Source: Actinomycetes bacterium
Lineage (GTDB): Bacteria > Actinomycetota > Actinomycetes > Mycobacteriales > Mycobacteriaceae
Reading direction: 5' to 3'
NCBI GenBank assembly: GCA_023460175.1
Contig: JAEWRC010000185.1
Location: forward strand, 1 to 40,106
DNA: 40,106 nucleotides
Part shown: piece after piece, positions 1 to 7,540 of the stretch
How positions within the stretch are numbered: position 1 is the first letter of the stretch
How the letters are laid out: every line of letters begins with the position of its first letter
Program-made: the position numbers and the translations under genes
The notes under the pieces: generated by a model
The model's database searches: none
Told to the model about the DNA's origin: nothing
The model's input: only the letters and a program-made list of their open reading frames with translations

Positions 1-1874
1 CCCGGGCCGGCAAGCACGGTGTCGAGCACCGCCGCGGCGGCCGTGGACGGGTCGGCGCCCAGCGCATCGACGTGCCCGAAGGTCTGCTCGGGCTGTTCGA
101 GGCCGATGCTGCGGACGGCGGCGGCCAGGGCGGCGGGCAGCGGTGCGGGCGCCGGGTCGGCGCCGTCGACCCGTTCGGCGCCGGCGGTGACCAGCCACAC
201 CTCGCGGCAGGCCGGCCCGATCTGCTCGGACAGGCGCAACTGCCCCGCCTCGGCCAGTTCGGTCAGGGTCGTCGCCGCCGCCACCGCGTCGGCCCCGTCG
301 GCATCGGGGGCGACGAGGATCAGCACTTCGGCCCCGGCCGGATCCGTCTCGGTCACCCCGGCATCCGCCAGGCCCGTGCGCAGCGCGGCGCTGAGCGCCG
401 ATTCCGGCCCGAGTGGCCGCACCGCCAACAGCGGTGTCGCGGCGGGCCGTTCCGGGGCATCGGGTAGGGGCCGCCACGTTTCGCCGGCGATCGTCAGCGC
501 GGCGATCGGCTCGAGCGGTTCCCGGCCGGCCCACAGCGGGGTGGTGCGCATCGGCGCGTTGGGGAAGTGCGGCAGCGGAAATCGCGGCCCGGGATCGTCG
601 GTCGCGAGTTCCCGCCACCGGTAGGTGGGGTCGGCGACCGCGACGGCGGCCAGGTTGGCGCCGAACTGCTCGGCGGCCGGCGCGTCGCGGTGTCCCGTGC
701 CGACCAGCACGGCCGAATCCGGCGCGCGCTCGGCGACCGCGTGCAGCAGCGCGGGGTGACCGGACAGCTCGATGAACACCGTTGCGCCGCAGTCGATCGC
801 CGCCGCGACGGCGTGGTCGAAGCGGACCGTGTTGCGCAGATTGTCGTACCAGTAGTCGGCGAAGGCGGTGCCCGGGCCGACGACCGCCCCGGTGGTCCCG
901 CCGATGAACTGCACCGGCGACTCGGTGAACCGGCCCCCCTCGTCGGGCGTGGGCAGTTGCGCCTGCACCCAGTCCCGCAGCGGCTCCAGCACGCTGGTGT
1001 GCACGGGGAAGTTGACGGTGATCTCGCGACCCAGCTGGCCCCGCTCGCGTACCCGCGCGACCGCGGCCGTGACCGCCGCGGCGTCGCCCGAGACCGCCAC
1101 GGCGCTGCTGGCGTTGATCACCGAAAGTTCCAGCCACCCCGGGATCTCCGCGATCAACTCGCCGGCGGCCGCCGGGGTGATGCCCAGCGCCGCGACCGCG
1201 TAGTCGCCGGTGAGCCGGTCGACGACACCGGCCCGCGCGGCCACCACGCCGACCGCGGCGGACAGCTCGATCGTCCCGGCCAGGTAGGCCGCGGCGATCT
1301 CGCCGAGGCTGTGCCCCACGGTGAGGTCCGCGACGATGCCGTGCCGGCGCCACACCGCCGCCAGCCCGACGGCGTGGGTGAACTGCCCGCCCTGGATCTC
1401 GATCTCGGCGAACGACTCCGGGTCGGCCGCCTGGGTCAGATAGCGCAGCGGCGTCGCCAGGTCCGCGACCGCGAACTCGGCGCAGCAGGCGTCCACCGCG
1501 TCCCGGTAGCCCGGCAACACCCGGTAGGCGTCGGCGCCCATCCCGGGGTGCTGACCGCCCTGCCCGGGAACGACGAACGCGATGCGCGGCGCGCCCGCGT
1601 CCGTCGCGGCGGTCACCAACGGGTGTGGTTCGGCGTGGGCGACGGCGGTCAGGCCCGCGGTCAGCTCGGTCAGATCGGCGGCGCGCAGCACCGTCCGGTG
1701 GCGCCGGATCCGCCGGGTGCGCAACAGCTGCGCAGCCACCTCGGCGACGGTGGTCTCGGCGTCGCGGGCCAGATACCGGCCGATCGACCGCGCGTCGGCG
1801 GCGATCAGGTCCTCGGCGTGTGCGCTCAGCAGCACCGGCACGCGGCCGTCGGGCCACGGTGCGATGTTCGTCAT
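1..1874 (-). CDS. mbtD: MbtD, mycobactin polyketide synthase (N-terminal part, cut by window edge)
   Basis: The frame read from the ATG at 1874 stays open to the window edge (about 624 residues), so only the N-terminal part is present. It begins MTNIAPWPDGRVPVLLSAHA. An acyltransferase domain follows, with an oxidoreductase-like FVVPGQGGQHPGMG entry motif and the nucleophile motif GHSLGE (about residues 183-188). In M. tuberculosis MbtD is a PKS with AT and ACP that works with the free ketosynthase MbtC to add the malonate-derived unit of mycobactin. The ACP is expected beyond base 1. The start codon overlaps the mbtC stop as ATGA, so the two are translationally coupled. Identity rests on the domain plus the mbtB-mbtT-mbtC context. 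Confidence 0.88.
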   Translation of the reverse strand, partial: MTNIAPWPDGRVPVLLSAHAEDLIAADARSIGRYLARDAETTVAEVAAQLLRTRRIRRHRTVLRAADLTELTAGLTAVAHAEPHPLVTAATDAGAPRIAFVVPGQGGQHPGMGADAYRVLPGYRDAVDACCAEFAVADLATPLRYLTQAADPESFAEIEIQGGQFTHAVGLAAVWRRHGIVADLTVGHSLGEIAAAYLAGTIELSAAVGVVAARAGVVDRLTGDYAVAALGITPAAAGELIAEIPGWLELSVINASSAVAVSGDAAAVTAAVARVRERGQLGREITVNFPVHTSVLEPLRDWVQAQLPTPDEGGRFTESPVQFIGGTTGAVVGPGTAFADYWYDNLRNTVRFDHAVAAAIDCGATVFIELSGHPALLHAVAERAPDSAVLVGTGHRDAPAAEQFGANLAAVAVADPTYRWRELATDDPGPRFPLPHFPNAPMRTTPLWAGREPLEPIAALTIAGETWRPLPDAPERPAATPLLAVRPLGPESALSAALRTGLADAGVTETDPAGAEVLILVAPDADGADAVAAATTLTELAEAGQLRLSEQIGPACREVWLVTAGAERVDGADPAPAPLPAALAAAVRSIGLEQPEQTFGHVDALGADPSTAAAAVLDTVLAGP

Positions 1875-3190
1875 GCGGGCATCTCCACGATCACGTGGGT
1901 GTTGGTCCCGCTCATGCCGAACGCCGACACCGCCGCGATCCGCGCACCGTCCGTCGCGGGCCAGGGCGTCAGCTTCTCGGCCAGCCGCAGACCCTGTCCG
2001 TCCCAGTCGATTTCGCCGCTGCGCTCATCGACATGCAGGGTGGGCGGGATGCTGCCGCGTTCGGCGGCGACCAGGACCTTGGCCAGGCCGAGTGCCCCGG
2101 CGGCGGCTTGGGTGTGCCCGACGTTGGACTTCACCGATCCCAGAACGGGCCCGGTGCCCGCCGCGGTGGCGCCGTAGGTCGCGGCCAGCGAGTGCAGTTC
2201 CGTGCGGTCACCGAGTGAGGTACCAGTACCGTGGCCCTCGACGACGTCGACCTGGTCGGGTGCCAGCCCGGCGCGGTCCAGCGCGCGGCGGAACAACCGC
2301 GCCTGGGCCGCTTCGCTCGGCGCGGTAAGACCGACGCTGCGGCCATCGGAGTTCAGCGCGGTGGCGCGCACCTCGGCCAGGATCGGGCGTCCGGCGCGCT
2401 GCGCGTCGGACTTCTTCTGCAGCAGGAACATCGCGGCGCCCTCGGCCCACACCGTGCCGGTGGCGTGCGCGCTGTAGGGCCGGCAGTGTCCGTCGTCGGA
2501 GAGCGCGTGTTGTTTGGCGAACTCCACGAAGTAGCCGGGGCTGCCCATCACGCAGACCCCGCCGGTCAGCGCGAGGTCGCAGTCGCCGGCCCGCAGGGCG
2601 CCGACGGCGGTGTGGAAGGCCGCCAACGCCGAGGAGCAGGACGTGTCGACGGTCAGCGCCGGTCCGGCGAGATCCAGCGTGTAGGCGATCCGCCCGGAGA
2701 TCACGCCCAGCGAGGTGCCGGTAATCAAATGCCCGCTGTGGTGGGAGAATTCGCTCAGCGGCGGGCCGTACTCGAGCGTGGAGGCACCCACGTAGCAGCC
2801 GACGTCGTGGCCCGCCAGGTCGTCGGGGTTGATCCCGCTGTCCTCGATGGCCCGCCACGCCAACCGCAACGCGACCCGTTGCTGTGGGTCCATCGCAGTG
2901 GCCTCGCGCCGCGAGATACCGAAGAACTCGGGGTCGAATTCGGCGGCACCGGTGAGGAATCCACCGAGGTTGTGGATCTGCTTGAAGCCCTCGCGACGCG
3001 ATCCCTCGAACAACTCGGCCAGCTCCCAGCCGCGGTCGGTGGGGAACGGGCCGAGCGCCTCACGCTGCTCGCTGAGCAGGGTCCAGTAGTCGTCGACGGT
3101 CTCGACGCCGCCGGGGGTTTCGACCGCCATGCCCACGATCACCACGGCGTCATGCGGATCGCCAGGATTGTTGATCCGGCCGGCGGTCAT
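1871..3190 (-). CDS. mbtC: MbtC, stand-alone ketosynthase of mycobactin synthesis
   Basis: This 439-residue protein is a single beta-ketoacyl synthase domain. It has the active-site motif DTSCSS (catalytic Cys), EGHGTGT and NVGHTQAAAG (the two catalytic His), and the GMSGTNTHVI end motif. There is no AT or ACP, so it must act in trans. In M. tuberculosis it pairs with MbtD to make the beta-hydroxy acid linker of mycobactin. The ATG at 3190 overlaps the mbtT stop (ATGA), and its own stop overlaps the mbtD start. The four genes mbtB-mbtT-mbtC-mbtD are therefore one coupled operon, presumably controlled by the iron boxes upstream of mbtB. Confidence 0.93.
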   Translation of the reverse strand: MTAGRINNPGDPHDAVVIVGMAVETPGGVETVDDYWTLLSEQREALGPFPTDRGWELAELFEGSRREGFKQIHNLGGFLTGAAEFDPEFFGISRREATAMDPQQRVALRLAWRAIEDSGINPDDLAGHDVGCYVGASTLEYGPPLSEFSHHSGHLITGTSLGVISGRIAYTLDLAGPALTVDTSCSSALAAFHTAVGALRAGDCDLALTGGVCVMGSPGYFVEFAKQHALSDDGHCRPYSAHATGTVWAEGAAMFLLQKKSDAQRAGRPILAEVRATALNSDGRSVGLTAPSEAAQARLFRRALDRAGLAPDQVDVVEGHGTGTSLGDRTELHSLAATYGATAAGTGPVLGSVKSNVGHTQAAAGALGLAKVLVAAERGSIPPTLHVDERSGEIDWDGQGLRLAEKLTPWPATDGARIAAVSAFGMSGTNTHVIVEMPA

Positions 3191-3930
3191 CTCCTACTCA
3201 CCAGCTCCGTCACTGCGTCGAGGTGGTCATTGAGATAGAAGTGCCCGCCCTCGAAGTGCGAGAGGGAAAATCCGCCGGTGGTGTGCGAGGCCCAGTTCTG
3301 CAGCCAGTGCGGGCGGATCCGGTGGTCGCGGGTACCGCCGATGGCGTGGATGTCGGCGTTGATCCGCGCATCCGGGGCACACGAATAACCGCTGAGCGCA
3401 CGGTAATCCGACTTGACCGCCATCATCAGCAGCTCGGCGAAGTCCTCGTCCTCGAGCAGCCGGGGGTCGGTCCCGCCGAGGTCGACCATGTCGGCCATCA
3501 CGTCGGCGTCGGTGCTGGGCAGGGGCAGCACCTCGGGCACCGTGGAGGGGGCCTGCCCGGCCGAGGCCCACAGTCGGCGCACCGCGATGTTGCGTTCCTC
3601 GGCCAGCCGCGCGAACTCGAACGCCACCACCGCACCCATGCAGTGCCCGAACAGGCTCAGGGCGCCGACCCGGCCCCAGTCCCCCGCCTCGAACAGCTGG
3701 CGGGCCAGCTCGTCGACGCCGTCGACGGCGGGGTGCGCCAGCCGATCCGCGCGCTGCGGATACTGGACGATGAAGGCGGTGACGCCCTTGTCCGCCAGGG
3801 TCTTCGCCAGCGTGCGGTAGGCGGCCGCGGCGCCCCCGGCATGCGGGAAGATCACCGTCGCTTCGGCCGCACCCGGGGCGTCGAAGCGCTTGACCCAGGG
3901 CTGGAACTCGACGTCGGAATGCGTGCTCAC
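3187..3930 (-). CDS. mbtT: MbtT, stand-alone type II thioesterase of mycobactin synthesis
   Basis: This 247-residue alpha/beta-hydrolase is of the NRPS/PKS thioesterase family. It has the FPHAGG oxyanion motif near residues 29-34, the nucleophile-elbow motif GHCMG and a C-terminal catalytic His in GGHFYL. The elbow carries Cys where the family usually has Ser. In M. tuberculosis a thioesterase domain forms the C-terminus of MbtB (about 1414 residues). Here MbtB has 1168 residues and this protein 247, which add up to almost the same length, and the two frames meet at an ATGA overlap. The likely role is release or editing of acyl chains on the mycobactin assembly line; which of the two cannot be told from sequence. 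Confidence 0.9.
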   Translation of the reverse strand: MSTHSDVEFQPWVKRFDAPGAAEATVIFPHAGGAAAAYRTLAKTLADKGVTAFIVQYPQRADRLAHPAVDGVDELARQLFEAGDWGRVGALSLFGHCMGAVVAFEFARLAEERNIAVRRLWASAGQAPSTVPEVLPLPSTDADVMADMVDLGGTDPRLLEDEDFAELLMMAVKSDYRALSGYSCAPDARINADIHAIGGTRDHRIRPHWLQNWASHTTGGFSLSHFEGGHFYLNDHLDAVTELVSRR

Positions 3931-6900
3931 GGTGCCGCCGCCGAGTCCAGTGCGGAGGCCACTTCGGCGCTCTCCATGTCCGCCACTTCCAGGTACACCT
4001 CGGCGACCTGCTCGAGGCGGTCGCTGCCCGGCTCCCGCCCCTGCAACAGGGTCGCCAGATCGGCGACGGTGCGGGCCGCGAAGATATCGGCGACCATCAC
4101 TGTCGGCGTGTCCAGCCAGGCGCGCACGCGCGCGACCAACTGGGTGGCCAGCACCGAATCACCGCCCAGGGCGAAGAAGTCGTCGTCCGCGCTCAGCGAT
4201 TCGAGGCTCAGCAGGCTCGCGGTGATGTCGGCCAGGGCACGCTCGAGCGGCGTCGCGGGTGCCCGGTGGGCCGGCCCGTCGGCTCGGCCGCGCTGCTCGG
4301 CCGCGGCGGTCAGACGTTCGGTGGCCCCGCGGCGGTCGATCTTGCCGCCGACGGTGTAGGGAATCGCCGCCACGAGCTCGATCAGATCCGGAACCATGTG
4401 CGGCGGAACGAATCCCGCGATGGCCTCGGTGATCTGCGGGGCCGTCAGGTTCGGATCGGTGATCGCCACCAAGGCGGCCAGCTGCTGGCGACGTGGGTCG
4501 CCGGCGACCGGTACGACGGCGGCCACGGCGCCGTCGACGGCGCCGAGGCGGTTCAGCGCGCCCTCGACCTCGCCGAGTTCCACGCGGTAGCCGCTGATCT
4601 TGACGCGGTGATCGGCGCGGCCGACGAATTCCAGTGTGCCGTCGGGCAGATAGCGCGCCAGGTCCCCGGTGCGATACCAGGTGGTGCCGTCGTGTTCGAC
4701 GAAGCGCTCTTCGGTCAGGTCGGGCCGGCCGCGGTAACCGCGGGCGATGCCGCGCCCGCCGACCCAGAACTCGCCGGGCACCCAGTCCGGGCAGTCCGAA
4801 CCGTCGGCCGCGACCACCCGGCACTTGTTGTTGGGCAGCGGCACGCCCAGCGGGACGGCGGCCCAGTGGGCCGGCAGCTCACCGGGTTCGCAGATGGTGT
4901 TGTGGGTGGCGGTCTCGGTGGCCCCGCCCAGGCCGGCGATGCGCGCGCCGGGGGCCTGGGACCGCAGCGCGCGCACCATCTCGGTGCGCACCCAGTCCCC
5001 GCCCGTCGGCACCACCCGCACCGAGGAGATCCGGTCCGAGTTGACCGCGGCCAGCATCTCCAGCCAGCCCGGCAGCCAGTGCAGCACGGTGACCTGGTGC
5101 TCGTCGATCATCCGGACCCACGCGTCGGGGTTGCGGCGGTCGTCCTCGTCGACGACGACGATCGAGCCGCCGGCGCGCAACATGCCGAAGATGTCGAGCA
5201 CCGAGATGTCGCATTCCAGGGTGGACAGCGCCAGGCAGCGGTCGGCCGGCCCGATCTCGAAGTGCCGGTTGATGAATTCGAGGGTGTTCATCGAGGCGCC
5301 GTGGCTGACCTCCACCCCCTTGGGTTCGCCGGTGGAGCCGGAGGTGAACAGGACGTAGGCGATGTCGTCGGGGGCCGCCGTCGCCGGCTCGGTGCCCGCT
5401 GCCGCCGTCCAGCCCGCCGCGATGGCTTCGGCGACGGTCAGCGCCGGGATGGGCAGCGCGGCGGTCTGCGCGGTCGCCTCGCCGCACCACAGCACCGAGT
5501 GCACGTCGGAACTCGTCAGGATGCGCGTCGCCCGGTCCTCGGGCTGGTCGACGCCGATCGGCAGGTAGACCGCGCCGGCGGCGTGGATGCCCAACAGCGC
5601 GGGGATCTGCTCGGCATTCTTCGGACCCATCACGGCCACCGCGTCACCGGGACCGACGCCGCGCGCCCGCAGCGTCGCCGCCACGGCCAACGCCTGCTCG
5701 CGCAACTGGGCGTACGTCAGGTCGCCGAGACTGCTGAACACCGCCGGGGCGTCCGGGGTGGCGGCAGCCGCGCGAAAGAATCCGTCGTGCAACGCATCTC
5801 CGCTCAGCGGAGCCGTCTGCGAGTTGTGCGCGTCCCGCACCTCGCGTTGCTGTCCGGGCACCGCGGTGATGTCCAGCGCGTCCCAGGCCGCGTCGTCGCG
5901 GGCCAGCCGGATCAGTTCGTCGACGTGGTGGGCGAACATCGCGTCGGCCACGCCGGGCCGGAAGGCGTCCTCGCGGACGTCCCAGTTGATCAGCAGGCCG
6001 CCGTCGAACGGGGTGGCCTGGGCGTCCAGCAGCACCTGCGGGCCCTGCGAGATGTGCCACACGCACTTGCCGAACTGATCGGTGACATCGCCGGCGAACA
6101 GGTCACCGAGGCCCAGGGCACTGGTGAACACGAACGGCGCCAGCGTGGGCACGCCGCGGTGCCGGGTGAGGTCGCGCAGCACCGACAGCCCGGAGTAGCT
6201 GGCGTGCCGGGCCGTGGTGTGCAGCGAGTCCTGCACCGCGCGGGCCCGCTTGGCCGCGCTGTCCGCGCCGGTCAGGTCGACGTCGAGCATCAGCGACGAA
6301 CTGAAGTCGCCGACCAGCTTGTCGACGTCGGGGTGGAACGGCTCCCGGCCGAACATCGGCAGGTTCAGCAGGAAGTGCGAGTTGGTAGACCAGCGGGCCA
6401 GCGTCCCGGCGTACGAGGCCGCGATCGCCATCGCGGGGGTGATGCCGCGCTTGTGCGCCGAGGCGAACAGCGGCTCGCGGATCTCCGCGTCGAAGAAGTG
6501 CCAGCGCCGGGTGTTGCGCCGGGGGTTGGCCTGCTCCGACGGCGGGACCAACGGCGGCGACGGCGGCTCCGGCAGGTGCGGCACCCGCTCGGCCCACCAC
6601 TGCCGGTCCTCCTCGGACACCGGGGTCGAGGCGGTCAGCGCCGAGCGGTAGCGCCGGTAGGTGTAGCCCAACTCCGGCAGGTCGTCGCCGCGGTAGAACA
6701 GCGCCAGGTCGGCCATGAAGTTGCGGTAGCTCACGGCGTCGGCGGCCGACATGTCCATGTCGACGTGCAGCCGGGTCCGGCCGTCGGCCAGCAGCGACAG
6801 CGAGATCTCCAGGACCTCGCCGTGCAGGATCTGATGCGACTTGGCGTCCCGGATCTCCTCGAGCCGGGCATCGGCGGCCTCGTCGTCGAGGTCGCGCAGG

Positions 6901-7433
6901 TCGTGCACCGTGACCGGCAGCGTCCGGTCGCTGATCCGCTGGGTGCCGTCGGGCAGGATGTCCACCCGCAGCATCGGGTGGCGGCGGGCCAGCGCGGCGG
7001 CGGCGACGCGCAGCTGGCGCGGGTCGACGCCCTCGCCGTCGAACTCGACATAGAGGTGCGGGGCGACGCCGCCGAGGGCCTGCTCCTCGTTGCGGCCCAG
7101 CCACAGCGCGTGCTGGATGGGCGCCAGCGGGAATGGTTCGTTGTCGTCGAGGTCCTGGGCCGGCTCGGCCGGTTCCTCCGGTTCGGCGGCGCTGTCCTCG
7201 GTGCGCTCGGCGACCAGGCGGGTCCAGGCGGCCACCGTCGGGGTCTCGGCCAGCGCGGCGAAGCCGATGTCGAGGCCCTGCCGCCGCCAGCGGCCCGACA
7301 GCGACATCATTCGAATGGAGTCGAGACCCGAAGCAATGAGGTCGGCTTCGGGGTCCAAGGTGTCCGGGCTGACACCGAGCAGATCAGCGACCTGCTGATG
7401 TACGGTCTGGGAACTCGTCGCGGAGCGACCCAC
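3927..7433 (-). CDS. mbtB: MbtB, mycobactin NRPS (ArCP-Cy-A-PCP)
   Basis: This 1168-residue peptide synthetase starts the mycobactin chain. Its N-terminal aryl carrier domain carries GLDSIR, with the phosphopantetheine Ser at residue 39. A cyclization domain (about 100-530) has the DxxxxDxxS motif (DMSAADAVS, near residue 226) instead of the condensation HHxxxDG. An adenylation domain has the A3 motif FTSGSTGEPKG near residue 700 and the A10 motif GGKIDR. A carrier domain ends it, with LGGDS near residue 1091. The enzyme receives the aryl acid from MbtA and cyclizes a Ser or Thr to the aryl-oxazoline. The C-terminal thioesterase domain of the M. tuberculosis protein is absent and encoded separately as mbtT. 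The start is GTG at 7433, preceded by GGGAGGG at good spacing. Confidence 0.95.
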   Translation of the reverse strand: MGRSATSSQTVHQQVADLLGVSPDTLDPEADLIASGLDSIRMMSLSGRWRRQGLDIGFAALAETPTVAAWTRLVAERTEDSAAEPEEPAEPAQDLDDNEPFPLAPIQHALWLGRNEEQALGGVAPHLYVEFDGEGVDPRQLRVAAAALARRHPMLRVDILPDGTQRISDRTLPVTVHDLRDLDDEAADARLEEIRDAKSHQILHGEVLEISLSLLADGRTRLHVDMDMSAADAVSYRNFMADLALFYRGDDLPELGYTYRRYRSALTASTPVSEEDRQWWAERVPHLPEPPSPPLVPPSEQANPRRNTRRWHFFDAEIREPLFASAHKRGITPAMAIAASYAGTLARWSTNSHFLLNLPMFGREPFHPDVDKLVGDFSSSLMLDVDLTGADSAAKRARAVQDSLHTTARHASYSGLSVLRDLTRHRGVPTLAPFVFTSALGLGDLFAGDVTDQFGKCVWHISQGPQVLLDAQATPFDGGLLINWDVREDAFRPGVADAMFAHHVDELIRLARDDAAWDALDITAVPGQQREVRDAHNSQTAPLSGDALHDGFFRAAAATPDAPAVFSSLGDLTYAQLREQALAVAATLRARGVGPGDAVAVMGPKNAEQIPALLGIHAAGAVYLPIGVDQPEDRATRILTSSDVHSVLWCGEATAQTAALPIPALTVAEAIAAGWTAAAGTEPATAAPDDIAYVLFTSGSTGEPKGVEVSHGASMNTLEFINRHFEIGPADRCLALSTLECDISVLDIFGMLRAGGSIVVVDEDDRRNPDAWVRMIDEHQVTVLHWLPGWLEMLAAVNSDRISSVRVVPTGGDWVRTEMVRALRSQAPGARIAGLGGATETATHNTICEPGELPAHWAAVPLGVPLPNNKCRVVAADGSDCPDWVPGEFWVGGRGIARGYRGRPDLTEERFVEHDGTTWYRTGDLARYLPDGTLEFVGRADHRVKISGYRVELGEVEGALNRLGAVDGAVAAVVPVAGDPRRQQLAALVAITDPNLTAPQITEAIAGFVPPHMVPDLIELVAAIPYTVGGKIDRRGATERLTAAAEQRGRADGPAHRAPATPLERALADITASLLSLESLSADDDFFALGGDSVLATQLVARVRAWLDTPTVMVADIFAARTVADLATLLQGREPGSDRLEQVAEVYLEVADMESAEVASALDSAAAP

Positions 7434-7453
7434 TTATCGACCCTCCCAAAGTT

Positions 7454-7472
7454 TTAGTAAAGGCTGCCCTAA
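7454..7472. promoter_or_regulatory. IdeR iron box 1 (mbtB-mbtA intergenic)
   Basis: The 19-mer TTAGTAAAGGCTGCCCTAA matches the published mycobacterial IdeR consensus TTAGGTTAGGCTAACCTAA at 14 of 19 positions, including the AGGCT core and the outer TTA/TAA ends. It lies 21 bases upstream of the mbtB start. IdeR with iron represses mycobactin genes from such sites in M. tuberculosis, so iron-controlled repression of both divergent operons is the natural inference. Confidence 0.82.
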
Positions 7473-7473
7473 C

Positions 7474-7492
7474 TTTGAGGAGGCTACCCTAT
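7474..7492. promoter_or_regulatory. IdeR iron box 2 (mbtB-mbtA intergenic)
   Basis: The 19-mer TTTGAGGAGGCTACCCTAT matches the IdeR consensus at 13 of 19 positions, with the same AGGCT core. Its centre is 20 bases from that of box 1, about two helical turns, so two IdeR dimer pairs could sit on the same face. It abuts the probable mbtA -10 element at 7494-7499. Confidence 0.78.
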
Positions 7493-7493
7493 A

Positions 7494-7499
7494 TATGAT
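7494..7499 (+). promoter_or_regulatory. Probable mbtA promoter -10 element
   Basis: TATGAT lies immediately after iron box 2 and about 42 bases before the mbtA ATG. It fits the mycobacterial TANNNT -10 pattern, and IdeR on box 2 would cover the adjoining spacer. No convincing -35 was found. The transcription start is inferred near 7506. Confidence 0.5.
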
Positions 7500-7540
7500 C
7501 GTCCCGACACACCTACCCGGAAGGGCGGTACAGGTACGGG

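Noticed and set aside
567..2177. Long plus-strand open frame opposite mbtD/mbtC
   Set aside because: Arg/Gly-rich translation without motifs; it mirrors the GC-rich codons of the real minus-strand genes.
4266..7457. 1063-codon plus-strand open frame opposite mbtB
   Set aside because: Antisense shadow of MbtB, whose domains are all recognisable on the minus strand; the translation is low-complexity and motif-free.
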